64,000 bases of DNA from Agelas oroides (GCA_949130485.1 OX422184.1:12159996-12223995); one strand, 5' to 3'. Positions 22,529 to 32,940 are shown, counted from the stretch's first letter. Notes: generated by a model from the letters alone, not told the origin. Numbers and translations: made by a program.

Positions 22529-22926
22529 GGCAGGTCAAACTGGACCGTGAAAGCTGCAAACTATGCACATTCAACACCCCATTTGGTCGATATATGTTCA
22601 AAAGACTACCCTTCAGCATCTGCTCAGCACAAGACATCTTCCAAACCATTATGTCCGAGATATTCGAGGACATCGAAGGAGTCGAAGTTGTCGTAGACGA
22701 CATACTTGTATGGGGAACCAGTGAGGAAGAAAATAGGTATGGCAACTTATCTCTCAAAGTTCATCCCCAACCACTCGGAAATCTCAGCCCCCCTCAGGGT
22801 CCTTCTTGAGAAGAACACTGAATGGCATTGGGACACACAGCAAATGCAAGCCCTCAACCAACTGAAGGACATGGCGACAAACCACCCTTGAAGTACTTTG
22901 ACCCATTGAAACCAACCACAATCTCA
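22529..22926 (+). pseudogene. Inverted segment: RT palm with VDD box and connection
   Basis: This stretch codes on the plus strand while the rest of the element codes on the minus strand. It reads VKLDRESCKLCTFNTPFGRY, then MSEIFEDIEGVEVVVDDILV (the catalytic Y/VxDD box), then after a deletion and frameshift near 22735-22745 MATYLSKFIPN, LRVLLEKNTEWHWD and KYFDPLKPT. These are exactly the residues missing between DASSGF on the minus strand (about 22927) and VDASSKG on the minus strand (about 22528). So it is an inversion in place, with order kept. Without it the RT has no active site in the element's reading direction. Confidence 0.85.
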
Positions 22927-23299
22927 AGAATCCGGAACTGGCATCGAGAACTGAGAAGAATTTGGCATTGGGCATTCGAGCCACTATCTCTTCGACTGTT
23001 CTCATGGGGTAGTACTCATGTTTGATGGCTCTGTTTAGGTCACGGGGGTCGATGCAGATGCGGAGTTGTCCATTCTTCTTTATGATGGTCACCATGGAGT
23101 TGACCCAGTCAGTGGGTCCATACACTCGTTCAATCACTTCCAAGCATTCCATGCGTTCTAGCTCCTTCACTTTTGACCGTATTGTTACTGCGACTTTTCG
23201 CGGTGGGTGGATTACAGGTTTGCAGTTCGGGTCCAGTTCAATGTGGTGTGTAACTTCGGTGATGCAACCAAGGCCGTGGAAGGTGTCGGCGTATTGTTT
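22927..23299 (-). pseudogene. Gypsy reverse transcriptase N-terminal half
   Basis: The minus strand reads YADTFHGLGCITEVTHHIEL, then PNCKPVIHPPRKVAV, YGPTDWVNSMVTIIKKNG, LRICIDPRDLN and NAKFFSVLDASSGF (the LDA box, carrying the first RT Asp). The sequence stops matching gypsy exactly at GF, where the inverted segment begins; the ORF's remaining codons to 22784 are antisense of that segment. Confidence 0.9.
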
Positions 23300-23504
23300 C
23301 GCATTTGGAGGACACAGACTCAACTCCATTTGCAGGACCACCCTGCTGTGCGAATACAAAGGCAAGTACTGGCCAGTTGAATTCGAAGTCATTAGCAACA
23401 TGTCTGACATACTCGGCCTCAACACCTGCATAGAGATGCAGCTGATAAAACACATAGAAGCGCTAACAAATGACGCACACGAGTCTGGATTTGGAGCTGT
23501 GTAG
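23300..23504 (+). pseudogene. Inverted segment: gypsy protease C-terminal part
   Basis: On the plus strand it reads AFGGHRLNSICRTTLLCEYK, WPVEFEVISNMSDILGLNTC and IEMQLIKHIEAL. The FGGH.L...G/R.T..C.YKGK...VEF.V.....ILGL.TC..M.L sequence is the second half of a gypsy aspartic protease, which should follow the DAGAQCNVM block of the minus strand at about 23720. It lies in the right place along the element but in reverse orientation. Confidence 0.75.
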
Positions 23505-23689
23505 TGATTGTTGGCTCAGTTGGTGGTAGGTTTTTGCCTACTAGTCTATGGTAGAAGTCATGGGAGACTGGGAGAATGTAGTTGAGTAGCTGCAACAAGT
23601 CCTTCAACTTTGCGTCCTTGATAGGACGTATCCCATCATACTTAGTTGGCACTACTGAGGTAACATTTTGCATTTACTGTTACATCTAA
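23505..23689 (-). other. Filler between gag-protease and the inverted segment
   Basis: The minus strand reads IRPIKDAKLKDLLQLLNYIL and PVSHDFYHRLVGKN, which does not look like gypsy. A similar DAKLKDLxxLLxxIPPxxHxFY pattern is common in invertebrate transposon proteins outside retroelements, so this may be an inserted foreign piece. I cannot name its family with confidence. Confidence 0.35.
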
Positions 23690-24655
23690 TTAACTTCTGT
23701 ATATTTTTGATGACATTACATTGCACTGAGCACCGGCGTCGATCTTGAACCTGGCGTTGTGGGAGTTTATTTTGATGGTGACATTCCAGTCCTTTTTGTT
23801 CTTTCCTTTGACGGCGGCAATTAGCATATCGTCTTCACTTGACTCATCTTGGTTGAGCTCTTGTACTTGTGGGGGCCTGGCTTGTGTTTTCGGTCGGCAT
23901 ACTTTGGCGAAATGATTTCGACGGCCGCATTTGCGACAGTTGACTCCATAGGCGGGACATCCTTGTTGAGGGTGGTGCCACCCACCGCAGTAGCCACATT
24001 GTGTTGATTTGGTTGGTTCTGCTTGTGGGTGTGGTTTGTTGGCGGGTCGGCGTTGTATCCTCTTTACGAGCTCCACTTCTTTGTCATCAGTATCGGTTGT
24101 TGTGTGTTGAATTGTTGCCGACATTAGTTTCATCTGGGTGGACGTGGGCTCGTCAGCATGGCATATATCTAGGGCTCCTGCCAGTGTCAGGTCTGCTTTC
24201 TTGAGTAAACGAGACCTTGTTTTGTTGTTGATGATACCACACACGAGGCGGTCTCTTACTAGGCTTTCGGTGAGGTCCCCGAACTCACATGTCTTGGCTT
24301 TGCTACGTAGATCTGTTACGTATTCGTCAATGGTTTCACCTGGTTTTTGGTTCCGTGTATTGAACACGTGTCGTTCCCATGTGATGTTCTTTCGTGGGAT
24401 GCAGTAAGCTTCGAACTTCTCTAGTAGCTTGTCTAACTTCTGGGCGTCGCCTTCGTTCTCAAAGGTTAGCGTGTTGAATACGTCCAGGACGTCGGGCCCC
24501 GCGAGGTGAAGGAAAATGGCGGACTTGACCTCATCACTGGCGGCTGTCTTGCCCGTGGCTGTCATGTATATTGTGAAGCGTTGTTTCCATCTCCGCCAGT
24601 TCTCGGCGAGGTTTCCGTGTAGTACAAGTGCCTCTGGCTGCTGAAGTTGTTCCAT
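23690..24655 (-). CDS. Gypsy gag with two zinc knuckles and start of protease
   Basis: A 321-codon open frame on the minus strand starts at an ATG immediately next to the primer site. It has the gag region YMTATGKTAASDEVKSAIFL and DEYVTDLRSKAKTCEFGD typical of mag/gypsy elements. Two cysteine knuckles follow: CGYCGGWHHPQQGC and CRKCGRRNHFAKVC (the second is CX2CX4HX4C). It ends with FKIDAGAQCNVMSSKIYRS, where DAGA is the aspartic protease active site (usually D-T/S-G-A). This is the only long intact ORF of the element. The rest of the protease is displaced to the inverted segment. Confidence 0.9.
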   Translation of the reverse strand: MEQLQQPEALVLHGNLAENWRRWKQRFTIYMTATGKTAASDEVKSAIFLHLAGPDVLDVFNTLTFENEGDAQKLDKLLEKFEAYCIPRKNITWERHVFNTRNQKPGETIDEYVTDLRSKAKTCEFGDLTESLVRDRLVCGIINNKTRSRLLKKADLTLAGALDICHADEPTSTQMKLMSATIQHTTTDTDDKEVELVKRIQRRPANKPHPQAEPTKSTQCGYCGGWHHPQQGCPAYGVNCRKCGRRNHFAKVCRPKTQARPPQVQELNQDESSEDDMLIAAVKGKNKKDWNVTIKINSHNARFKIDAGAQCNVMSSKIYRS

Positions 24656-24671
24656 CCCACCTCTGACACCA
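24656..24671 (-). promoter_or_regulatory. Primer-binding site, tRNA-Leu-like
   Basis: The minus strand reads TGGTGTCAGAGGTGGG, directly abutting the 5' LTR on one side and the gag ATG on the other. It is complementary to CCCACCTCTGACACCA, the form of a tRNA-Leu 3' end (CCCACTTCTGACA plus CCA in many animals). There is no untranslated leader between primer site and gag. Confidence 0.7.
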
Positions 24672-24809
24672 TGTAATGGTCACCCAGAGAAAACGTGGCT
24701 CATCTCACATAATATAAATCATAATGATCACTGCACACGTGCACAACCATGAATAATATTATAACAGTTAATTGACAATGAATAATAATTAATAGTTCCC
24801 ATCATCACA
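24672..24809 (-). repeat. 5' LTR of the gypsy element
   Basis: 138 bp, the partner of 20634-20775. It lies upstream of gag in the element's reading direction. Transcription should start in it; I see AT-rich stretches (ATTATTCATTG, TATTATAAT) but no certain TATA box. Confidence 0.9.
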
Positions 24810-24814
24810 GTCCA

Positions 24815-25249
24815 CTCATTCTAGCTGTTAAGGAATGAATGCCTTCTGGGAGGGCGAAAAGGTTAACTACCACCACATATTACCCCCCTATTTCATTATC
24901 TGTTGGTTTCTTGCTAACGTTTGCCCGTTCAGCTCTTGCTGACAGCTTGCTGCACCTGTTCACAAGGTTTTGGTCAACAAAGCAGTGGTTCTGGTACCTG
25001 GGGCACTGGGTACACTAGCGGGTTGAAAAGGTAAAGTGGATTCAATGTGCTCTTTGTGAACATACTAATTTCTGGAACTTGCCCTCACTGAGGTTTGTGA
25101 CCTGGTTGGTCCTAAAAAGCTGGAAATTGTGAAGGAAATCAACTGGATACAAAATGAGGTGGGTCATTCTCTTGGAAACAGCAAAAAACTTTGTGGTTGA
25201 GATCGATGAAGGGAATTGGTTACTAAAACTTACTGCTGGCCAATATCAA
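24815..25249. other. No gene seen
   Basis: No motif or repeat recognised. Confidence 0.45.
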
Positions 25250-25736
25250 ATCCTGTGAAGTCTTCTTCCTAGCAATGGCACGTCGTGACAGTCCATCGGC
25301 ATTGCCATTTTCTTGGCCTCGGCAGTGTTTAATCTCGAACTAGTATGGCTGAACGGTCAAGGCCCATCTGGTCAGTCATGCATTTTAATTTTTTTATACG
25401 ATGAAGCCATGACAAGCGTTGATGGTCAGTCTTGATGGCGAACAATTGACCATTCAGATATGTGTTCAAGAATTTCAGAGCCCATACAGTGGCTAAGCAC
25501 TCCTCAATCGTCGAATAGTTTATTTCTCGAGGCAGTAGCTTTCGACTGGCGAAAGCAACAGGGTGCTCCTCCCCTCGTCCATCCACCTGGCTGAGAACAG
25601 CCCCAAGACCTCTCTCCAATGCATCAGTCTGCAGTATGGAGGACTTTGTTGGGTCCGCAAACACAATGAAGTTACCCTTCGATGTTACAAGCTCAGGAGA
25701 ATTGTACTCACTAAGATTAACTGCAGCTATATACAT
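25250..25736 (-). pseudogene. Second, different Ty3/gypsy RNase H fragment
   Basis: The minus strand reads LQTDALERGLGAVLSQVDGR (first RNase H acid), HPVAFASRKLLPREINYSTI, ATVWALKFLNTYLNGQ and IKTDHQRLSWLHR. After a frameshift or two near 25340 the typical FEIKHCRGQENGNADGLSRR follows down to about 25265. This is the RNase H of a gypsy lineage distinct from the 20.6-24.8 kb element (GxGAVLSQ, HCRGxxNxNADGLSR). No LTR or other pol domain is seen nearby, so it is an isolated fragment. Confidence 0.8.
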
Positions 25737-26342
25737 AATACAAGAACATGAACGTCACTCAGCAAGTTATGCTGGGTTAGGTGTAACCCACCATGTGAAG
25801 ATGGAGCAGACTGCATAGCTGAACCCAGTTGTGGGTGTACTGATGACCTTGTGCTGCACATCAGTCACACACACACAATGTCATACACACACACATTTTT
25901 CATCCTTCCACCTGTCCCTCTTATTGCTCTCCATTCCTTCTCTGTGGGGCTCACTCATCTGCTTACAAGAGTAGCACAAACCTTGCAAGTTACACTGTCG
26001 ACTTACAATGTGTTGCTGTAGTGATGGTACGCCTGGAGTTGGTTCCATATAAGGCTGAGATAGGGCTAGGGTTGGGCAGGAGCTATCACTACAGTACCTC
26101 AGTTCTTTCCTCATTTCTCCCTATTTCAGGTCACTCACATTTACACAATATACGGTATTGTAGCTCAATGGTATTCACCTGCATAAGCACACGCCATAAC
26201 TAGATAAGCATCCCGTCAGTAGAGCTACAAAGATTTCCGCTTCTGGCTGACAAATTTGGCTATGGAAGGAAGCATGCACCGAATAGAGGACAAGCGCGAA
26301 ATAAGATGCAAATAAAGCCCCACCCAATAGGCATGGCAACCG
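25737..26342. other. No gene seen; short (CA)n tracts
   Basis: Short CACACA stretches occur at about 25865-25895. Nothing else is supported. Confidence 0.5.
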
Positions 26343-26568
26343 CGCTTGTCGGGTCTTGTAGGCAGGGTGTGTGTGTCCCTGACCGGCGACCTCGCTTGTC
26401 GGGTCTTGTAGGCAGGGTGTGTGTATGTCCCTGACCGGCCGACCCTGCTTATTGGGTCTTGTAGGCAGGATGTGTGTGTCTCTGACCGGCGACCTCGCTT
26501 ATCAGGTCTTGTAGGCAGGGTGTGTATGTGTCCCTGACCGGCGATCTCGCTTGTCGGGTCTTGTAGGC

Positions 26569-26625
<57 letters not shown>

Positions 26626-26640
26626 GACCGGCGAGCTCGC
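26343..26640. repeat. Minisatellite with internal (TG)n expansion
   Basis: Five units of about 50 bp (starts 26343, 26394, 26448, 26497, 26548) share GGGTCTTGTAGGCAGG, GTGTGTGT and CCCTGACCGGCGA. In the last unit the short TG tract has expanded to 50 bp (26572-26621). ORFs on both strands here are repeat translations. Confidence 0.85.
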
Positions 26641-26649
26641 TTGGCAAGT

Positions 26650-26784
26650 TGCATTGAAGAGATTAGGTGTGATTGTGACAAGGCAGTGAAGGATACATTA
26701 AGAGAAAAACGAGCTCTGCATAAGTTGAACAGAAAGTGTGAAACTATTTGCGACTTTTGGCGCAACAACTTGAAGGCTGCTCAA
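26650..26784 (+). CDS. Exon-like coiled-coil block, unknown gene
   Basis: The plus strand reads LASCIEEIRCDCDKAVKDTL and REKRALHKLNRKCETICDFW in an open frame that ends at a G tract (26785-26797). The charged, leucine-spaced pattern looks like a helical or coiled-coil protein segment. I do not recognise it. It may be an exon of a host gene together with the blocks at 27439 and 27656, or a decayed transposon gene. Confidence 0.3.
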
Positions 26785-26797
26785 GGGGGGGGGGGGG

Positions 26798-27438
26798 AGA
26801 ATTGCAAGTGGAAACATAATATGGAGCTACGCACTGTTTAGGAAGATACAGTTATGTAATAACTATATCCAACCATTAACTAGAGGTACAGTTATATCTA
26901 TCTTATTTACTGCCCATGAGGTGGTAAGGCTGTTATAAGATTATCTTATAAGATGGTGCTTATGTTATATGGTTGAATTGCTCTCTAATCAGACCACTCG
27001 ATGGTAAACATTCTGCAAATCCTGATGGATTCCCTTGTAGGTTTCCTTCTCTTTGAGGTTAATGTTACCGTGAAACCCTATAGTACACTTTTGATAACGT
27101 CATACTGCGCACTGCGCAGAAACGATAGTCTCTGCGCACTGGCACTCGTGACTTGGTGAAAGTCCAGGACAAGGCAAAGCTTTATTGACACATTCTCTGT
27201 GGATCATGACCTTAGCCACACCCACTAATTAGCGAGTGTTCAATAGTCAGGGCAAGAATGTCATCCAGGATGTATGGTTCAGAGTCACATTTATCATGCA
27301 GTGGAAGATGGGTGTATATACTAAGAAAAAGGAACCAATCTATTGTAAAATGACCGAAGGGGATGTTGCTACTGTTCATACAACGGTTGCCATAACTATT
27401 TTAAGGCTAGTTGTGCTCTAAATAGACCTTTTGCACAG
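26798..27438. other. No gene seen (possible intron)
   Basis: No motif seen. It lies between two exon-like blocks. Confidence 0.35.
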
Positions 27439-27540
27439 GACCATTCAGGCTGTAAGAAGTGTCATGGAAATTTTATTGAAAACAACTTCTCGTGAGGTGG
27501 ATGACTTACACTCAGTCCTTACTTCGTTTTATAACGTGAA
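27439..27540 (+). CDS. Exon-like block with splice-site flanks
   Basis: Preceded by a pyrimidine-rich TTTTGCACAG and followed by GTAGGC. The frame reads QAVRSVMEILLKTTSREVDD and LHSVLTSFYNVK, which looks like an ordinary soluble helix-rich protein. The next possible exon (27656-27736, after TTTTTACACATAG) reads WQVGISKLKEWSGHGRENKI and continues in phase (codon-complete junction) to a stop. No family recognised. Confidence 0.35.
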
Positions 27541-27655
27541 GGTAGGCATTGAATCAGCTACTGGCTCGGGGGGAATAGTAGCAGTAGCTTACTTCAAAAG
27601 TTATGCTGTGATTTATCTGCTCGTGTAATTGTTTGTTTTTTTACACATAGTGGCA

Positions 27656-27736
27656 AGTTGGGATAAGTAAGCTAAAAGAATGGTCTGGCCATGGCCGAGA
27701 GAACAAAATAACCCCAATTGAAGAACGGGCAAACAA
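27656..27736 (+). CDS. Possible last exon following 27439-27540
   Basis: After the acceptor-like TTTTTACACATAG the frame reads WQVGISKLKEWSGHGRENKI then TPIEERANKTKN and stops. Its phase fits the preceding block. Low confidence; no homology recognised. Confidence 0.25.
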
Positions 27737-27918
27737 AACTAAAAACTAAATTAAAAGAGAAGCGAGACAGGAAAGCCCAAAAAAGCAGTGTTCGAACACT
27801 GAACTGTCAATCCCCACAACACCCAAATGGCAAACGTGGGAACAAGCCGGCTTTCCCACACAAACATGCCGCATGGATAAGACCACACCATCCCCCACCA
27901 CAATACCACCACATCCCA

Positions 27919-27958
27919 CCCCCCCCCCCCCCCCCCCCCCCCACACACACACAAAACA
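27919..27958. repeat. Poly-C (24) then (CA)n
   Basis: C run at 27919-27942 followed by ACACACACAC. It lies in a broadly C-rich, A-rich stretch (27790-28080) whose ORFs are compositional artefacts. Confidence 0.85.
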
Positions 27959-28269
27959 AATTGCACACCACAGACTACAGCACCACTACATCCCTCCCCA
28001 ACCCCATATGTACACACAACCCTCATGTCACTGAAACTCCCCCCACCCCCACTCATGGCACTCATTCTTCCCCCCCTACCTCCGTTTCTGTTATGATTGC
28101 AAAGGCAACTGGCTGCAAGTCATCCTACAATTATGCTGATTGTTATGATTGTACCTTCTGAATCTACGGCATTCCTTACTGTTACTTTTCAAAGAATATT
28201 CTTCTTCGTCATTTGGGCGTAACTCAGGGGGGTGGTTGATATACCTGTAGTGGGGGAAGCTTCAGAGAC

Positions 28270-29459
28270 ATTAGTGGTGGCTTGAGGAAGACCAGACTAA
28301 ACGGGTAGCCGAAGAAGTAACCCAAGCTGTTAGATCCATGTACCAAGAGGGACACATAGATAAACCCACTGCTGAGTACCTCTTACCTCCACGAATGGTG
28401 AGGACACAGGAAATTTACTTTCTAATAAAGATACACAAAAACCCGCCCTCAGCTAGGCCCATAGTTTCTGGTTGTGATGGTCCAACAGAAAAGATCTCAG
28501 CTTACTTGGACCACTGGCTTCAGCCTCTGGCAAAGTCACTTCCTTCCTACATAAAAGATACAAAGGTAAATACCACTAAATTACCCAAAGACTGCATTCT
28601 TTGTACCCTGGATGTTTCCTCATGGCATTCACGCTGCGCTTCAAGCCATTGAAGACTGGGAGAACAAGGACCCTTTTGTGTCCCCCAGCCAATTGGCTCA
28701 GAAAAGCTTTTAGAACTCATCCTGTACAAAAACGTTTTCAGATTTAACGATAAATTTTACACCCAAAAACAGGGCACAGCCATGGGTACAAAGATGGCAC
28801 CCGCCTACGCTAACATTTTCATGGGTACACTGGAATCCAAAATCCTCTCTGAAACAAACCCCTCCCCCACACATTGGAAGAGATACATAGATGATATATT
28901 TTTAGTGTGGACTGACACAAAAGAAAGCCTGGAACAGTTCATCAAGAGCAATAATGACCTACACCCACGCATCAACTTCACCGCAGAATTTTCAACAGAT
29001 GAAATCACATTCCTAGACCTATGCTTATACAAAGGGGAGAGATTTGCCAAGGAGGACATTCTGGATATCAAAACCCATATTAAGTCCACCAACACCCAAC
29101 AGTATGTACATGCCTCATCTGCCCACCCCCCTGGAACAGGCCGGGGTATCATCAAAAGAGAAATACTTTGATACCTCCGAACAAACTCTAATGAAGCTAT
29201 GTTCCAAATGCACAAAGAGAAACATGTCGAAAATATGAAAAAAAGAGGATACAGACAACAGGTCATAGACAGGAGCATTAAAGGGATTAATTTCTCCGAC
29301 AGACAAAAAACGCTAGCAAACAAACCCCACAATGCAGGTGAACGCCTAACTTTCACAACTACATACCACATTTACCAACACACCGCCTCAGAAGATTGCT
29401 TGTTAAACACTGGCACCTCATCGAGAAATCCCCGCTACTTTCCAGACTCTTCCCAATAG
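28270..29459 (+). pseudogene. Penelope-like element reverse transcriptase
   Basis: About 390 residues of Penelope-like RT are visible. In order: TKRVAEEVTQAVRSMYQEGH, IYFLIKIHKNPPSARPIVSG (the KxHKxPxxxRPIVS block), SAYLDHWLQPLAKSLPSYIK and LCTLDVSS (catalytic Asp). A frameshift and loss of the LYTNIPHE block follow near 28625. Next come GIHAALQAIEDWENKDPF, another shift near 28712, QGTAMGTKMAPAYANIFMG, HWKRYIDDIFLVWTD (catalytic YIDD), EITFLDLCLYKG, then TNTQQYVHASSAHPPG. A TGA at 29169-29171 probably replaces an Arg codon; the frame resumes with RGYRQQVIDRSIKGINF and FTTTYHIYQHTA. No GIY-YIG endonuclease was found in 29460-29900, so it is 3'-truncated or of an endonuclease-deficient type. 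Confidence 0.85.
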
Positions 29460-32400
29460 ACCCACCATAGCCTTTAGAACCCACAAGAGCATTAGAAAAC
29501 AGCTTACCCGAGACTAGAGGACTCAAAGATCGTTAAAAAAATGACCGGACCTCAATCTCCTTTGTGAACCCCTACCTGCCCTAAATGCACCCCCACTAAT
29601 CAAAAAATGTAACAATAACTGTCTGACATTTAAAGCCCTCGACTATACTACTCGAACCCGCACCCTGAGATACGCACTCCAGTCCAGGGAGATCTATACC
29701 GAGGGACTGATTACATCCCCGGAGATACTGTCAGAGCCCCCCCAGACGCAGGATGACAGCATCAACAGCATACAAGAGACACCGAACAGACAATTCAGGC
29801 TGGTACTCTCGGTAACCCCGTGCATGCCTCGTATAAGTAGTATAGAATCTGTTAACCATAGCTCTTCCACAGAGTAGCTCTTCAGTCTCGTCTTCGTCAT
29901 TGAACAGCTCTGATGGCTTCGTTTAAACCCCCCGCGCTATACTGAGAAGGGGCAGAACTGGTGGCAGGTACAGTAAGTTAGCCTAGCCCAGCACTATTTG
30001 GCCCCTCCCAGTTCACGTGTACCATCACTTCATCAGCGAAGACAGCCTCTGACAGGAGTTCGCCTCAATCCCCAAGTGCAGTACCGAGAGTCGAACAATG
30101 CAATTGCAACAGTAACTAGCTAATGATCCATGGGATTAGAAGCCGGTGTGAAGCCTCATAAAATTCCCGCACGTCGCAATTGGGTGTTATATAGGTTTCA
30201 CTTGGGCTTCTAAATCCCTTAGATTCCTAGGCTCTGGAGTCTAACCTGCCTACGAGATATGTTTTCTTAGCTAAACTAGGTCTGTAGTGAACTCTGTATA
30301 ATATTGTACGCAGCATATACTGGTAGCATATAATCTATGTTCTGTAATAATAATTATTATTATAGTGCATGTACATATCCTGTAGCTATTATTGTTAACT
30401 GTTGCATATCACATGCATTGTTTTATCATGATGACGACAACATTGCGAGCTGGTTGTTGATCCCCCAGTCTCTTCCTCACATTGTACTGCTTTGATACCC
30501 CCGTCTAACAATCATACTCTCACTGTTCTCTGTGACTACATCAGCTTGCATGACTGCATCTGTGTGCTACTCAATGAATACAGTCTTGGCCACTGTGGCT
30601 TTTGTGCTGCTTCTAAGACAGACTGCACATGCCAAGTGGTCACTGGCAACTTAGGATAGCCAGTATGAAGCTGATGGCACCTGTTAGCTGATCTCCAATG
30701 CATACCACTACCAATACTTGCCATGTTCCATCAAGGAGGTTTTGTTGTGTTTGTGGGAACATTACAATTTTCATTAAACCCCAATGACAGGAATTGAATG
30801 TCAAATATGATCACAGTAACATGGTGCTTGGTCCATATGTGTTGTGTGCTGTTCATAAGTAGCAATGAACTGCATTTTGCTAAAGCCTATTACCAAAGTT
30901 TTTACCTATGTACCACTGAATTCTAAAGTGTTTGAGCCAACGAAAACTTGCAGCACTAACCTCTTATGAGCAGGTACAGTTATGCTCATCCAATTCGATG
31001 AGACCGGTGTGCCTCCTGAGTTGGCAAGGATACATAGTACTTGTGTGCTCTGAAAGTGCATTTGCAAGGGAGTCGCAAAAAAGGAAGTGCTGCACACGTC
31101 AATAAAACTTAGTCATAAACTTGATTGCCTGTTTGAGCACATTACAAGGAGAAAAAACGAAAGGTTCACTCCGCACCGGTTTTAAGGCTGCTAGATCTTG
31201 TTTCAACTGTGTCATTTTGCTCTCTCTTTCTGCAGCTTTGGAGAGATTGAATGCCAGTTGTGATGGAACAGCATATTCAGGATGCTCAGTCACCAACTCA
31301 ACTTCCAGAGCTCCTGTGACCAGAAAAATTTTGGCTTTGGAACATGGTATTTCACCTTTAAAAAGGAAAAAGAAAAAATGTTTTTACTCTTCTGTCCAAG
31401 TCATCTACCACACCCTCATAATACAGCCCACATTTGTGAATCCCAACAGCCCAAGGGGGTGCTTCCATTGTCATAGCCAAACTCGGCTGTAAAACTGCGG
31501 ACTTCGTATTTTGTGCACGTAATAGCGCTACTCGAACTTTAAGGAAGACCCATGTAATACTAAATTATGTCATGGGCACCAGATGTTGTGAACTTAGTGC
31601 GCCCCCTTGCAGTATGGAAATGCTGTTTCAAGGTCTCTTAGGCACAAAACTCCCTGATCTGCTTAGTACAGACCTACCTGCGTCCTTTGTTTCACAGCAA
31701 TCTATTATGTGACCCAAGGTCATGTGGTACACGTAATTTAAGTTCAAATGTCAGTCCAGTAATCCAGTCCGTCCAGTGATCCAGTCCATAATGCAGTCCA
31801 GCGATTAGATACGACCTGCATACAACTGTGCTCAGTAAGTAGAAAGTCACTGGATCCTGGGTTTCACTTGTTCCCTGGGGAGTCATTTCACCCAAGCGGC
31901 AGTTACCCAGCACTAGGGTAGATTGGCATGGCCACCACCCCAGATCAGACAGGATACCAGTATTTATGCTACTTACATGAGTGAGGTGAACAATTATAAA
32001 AGCTTTTTATCTGAAAACGTACGCACCAGAGAAGTTGAAAATAGCTCTCCAGAGTTAAAAAGGGGGTTTATAAAGCTTTCTATTGCTTAATTTGTACCTA
32101 GGTAAGAGTTTGTGAAGTACACGGCAGCTGCTTTTCGCGGAGCGCTTGTTTGTCGCTCACTGTGTGTACTGTCTTTGGCTTTTCTCGTTGACAGTGAGAT
32201 GTAGCCTCGGAACTGTCTTGATAGGTATGAAGCCTGAGGTCCGCTGTACCTCTGCTGCTAGTGTTGTGTCTCTCTTCATAGGGGTTGAGAAGTAAACGTG
32301 GCCAATAAGTCACTTTCACGATCGAGTCGATCAACGACCCACATGGCTTCCCATGCTTACTACGCTCTGCCCCTTGAATGAAACATCACATATTACTAGG

Positions 32401-32940
32401 GAAGGCCCCACTCTAACCCCAGACCGGATACAAAGCGTGTTGCTAAGAGCCCACTGCTGTAATAAAGCTCAAGCATATCCGTGACGCTTATAAGCATCTA
32501 TCGCGTATAATCGGTTAATGTAAGTCTTTCCTGTGTTAGCACTGCATGGGGCAAATGATGTGGCTGAAGTTGGTATTGTTGTTTGTGATAGTCATATGCA
32601 CATTGCACAACATCCAACTTCCGGCTCATATGTAGTCTATTTGCAATCCCAATTTGCTCAGTTAGCATCCACATGAATGTAATGAATATGGTTACTAGCA
32701 TAGGCAGTCTCTAATAACCCGCCATCTTGGATAACTGAGAGAAAAACAATGTTAGCAAAATCGAAGGTTGAACAGCATGACAAAGACAAATGGTGTAAAG
32801 TGATGGTTCCGTCAATCACTGCCCATTTGGCGAGATGATGCCTCACCGAGAACACGCTTCTTAATTTGGTGTCTGGCTTGAGGGGACTTCTCTGCCTTTA
32901 CATTATCATCCAACTTTGTAGATGATGATGCTGTTTCTGA
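29460..32940. other. No gene seen; one dispersed repeat
   Basis: The first 400 bp may be decayed 3' sequence of the Penelope-like element. 30079-30145 is the repeat described for 575-797. Around 31750-31805 a short CCAGT-based repeat (GTCCAGTGATCCAGTCC) occurs. No coding motif was found in the rest. Confidence 0.45.

Larger units (their letters stand above)
20629..24814 (-). mobile_element. Ty3/gypsy LTR retrotransposon, near complete, internally rearranged
   Basis: A 4176-bp element on the minus strand with LTRs at 20634-20775 and 24672-24809 and the 5-bp target duplication GTCCA at 20629-20633 and 24810-24814. Gene order along the minus strand is gag, protease, RT, RNase H, integrase. The last four are on one pol. 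The LTRs differ by a few substitutions and a 4-bp indel, so the insertion is fairly recent. The coding region has frameshifts, a deletion, and two segments in the wrong orientation (23300-23504 and 22529-22926), so it cannot make a working pol as written. Confidence 0.9.

Noticed and set aside
23022-23300. Plus-strand ORF before the inverted protease piece
   Set aside because: It is antisense of the RT N-terminal half; only the part after about 23300 is genuine coding.
27718-28161. Proline/threonine-rich ORF on plus and glycine/valine-rich ORFs on minus
   Set aside because: Produced by a C-rich stretch with a poly-C run; no evidence of a gene.
28805-29371. 188-codon minus-strand ORF
   Set aside because: Antisense of the Penelope-like RT, which has clear catalytic motifs on the plus strand.
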